From: Gemmatimonadota bacterium
GTDB lineage: Bacteria > Gemmatimonadota > Gemmatimonadetes > Gemmatimonadales > Gemmatimonadaceae
DNA: 7,299 nt
Direction of reading: 5' to 3'
NCBI GenBank assembly: GCA_003222065.1
Contig: QHUV01000075.1
Span: forward strand, 1 to 7,299
Part shown: one piece after another, positions 7,021 through 7,299 of the stretch
Position numbering within the stretch: position 1 is the stretch's first letter
Layout: every line of letters begins with the position of its first letter
Program-made: the position numbers and the translations under genes
Notes under the pieces: generated by a model
What the model was told of the DNA's origin: nothing
What the model saw: the letters and a program-made list of their open reading frames with translations, nothing else
Databases searched by the model: none

Positions 7021-7024
7021 GCGA

Positions 7025-7299
7025 CTACGCCGCGCGGGCGTAGGCGAGACTCACCGCACGGCGCGCACAGCGTTTCAGTGCGCGATGAACGGCGCGAGCG
7101 TAGTGAATGAAGTTGAGGCCGGCCCAGGGGTGGCGGGCGAAGAATTCGGTGGGCAGCAAGTCGCCTTTCAGGCGATTACAGGGGCCGCACGCAGCAACGA
7201 GATTGCCTGGCGCGTGGACGCCGCCCTTAGCCAGGGGAAAGACGTGATCGATTGTCGCGATGTCGTAGTCGAGCGGAGCGGCGCAATACACGCAGCGCC
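7025..7299 (-). CDS. HNH endonuclease domain protein (5' end outside window)
   Basis: This is a partial HNH-type metal-dependent nuclease of the zinc-ribbon class. Counting from the first whole codon in the window (7297), residues read RCVYC, giving the first zinc pair Cys2/Cys5. Next come [11 protein letters not shown] (His18 as the likely general base), GNLVAAC (Asn32), the second zinc pair in CGPC (37-40), and NRLKGD (41-46). The third HNH position is Asn41, as in the common ACxxCNxxK pattern of this family. A basic tail of about 45 residues follows. An apparent start at 7291 is GTG for the valine between the two zinc cysteines, so it is internal and the gene continues past the window edge. 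Such stand-alone HNH proteins are often of unknown role, and I see no restriction, phage or intron partner here. The stop codon is 4 bp before ridA on the same strand. Confidence 0.85.
   Translation of the reverse strand, partial: RCVYCAAPLDYDIATIDHVFPLAKGGVHAPGNLVAACGPCNRLKGDLLPTEFFARHPWAGLNFIHYARAVHRALKRCARRAVSLAYARAA

Noticed and set aside
7289..7291. An apparent GTG start for the HNH gene just inside the window.
   Set aside because: It encodes the valine between the two zinc-binding cysteines of CVYC, so the true start lies beyond the window.
1..7299. A search by eye for tRNA or rRNA genes, CRISPR arrays, transposases, toxin-antitoxin pairs or other defence modules.
   Set aside because: No such pattern was found. 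The only nuclease is the single partial HNH protein, which is not enough to call a defence system.

Overview
This is a GC-rich stretch (by eye a little over 60% GC) of what looks like ordinary bacterial chromosome. It holds six protein genes packed with very short gaps. No tRNA, rRNA, CRISPR array, insertion sequence or phage gene was seen. The class A penicillin-binding protein points to a peptidoglycan-making bacterium. The GC content, weak Shine-Dalgarno signals and Lon subtype would suit Gemmatimonadota or a related soil phylum, but that is a low-confidence guess from sequence style.

Layout. The window opens inside lon (+, 1-801, 5' end missing), which converges across 31 bp on an AidB-type acyl-CoA dehydrogenase (-, 833-2503). 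Upstream of that gene on the same strand, 52 bp away, is a complete bifunctional penicillin-binding protein (-, 2556-4625), so the two may be co-transcribed. A 45-bp AT-richer divergent gap separates it from a glutamine-dependent NAD+ synthetase (+, 4671-6530), whose likely -10 box is so close to the ATG that the transcript may be leaderless. After nadE comes an 88-bp convergent gap containing a nested palindromic repeat. It is followed by a RidA-family protein (-, 6619-7020) and an HNH nuclease-like protein (-, 7025 to the window edge), which lie 4 bp apart.

The genes are mostly housekeeping: protein quality control (Lon), flavoenzyme/alkylation stress (AidB-like), cell-wall synthesis (PBP), NAD synthesis (NadE) and metabolite damage control (RidA). 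They do not form one obvious pathway, and I found no convincing new multi-gene system.

The least explained signals are non-coding. The heptamer GCCTAAC (or its complement GTTAGGC) occurs seven times on the two strands. It appears inside genes in several reading frames, using rare codons such as TTA and CTA, and in three intergenic gaps. The nadE-ridA gap holds a symmetric element with two direct copies on one side, two inverted copies on the other, and a strong hairpin in the middle. Lon also carries an unusual insertion near the start of its protease domain.
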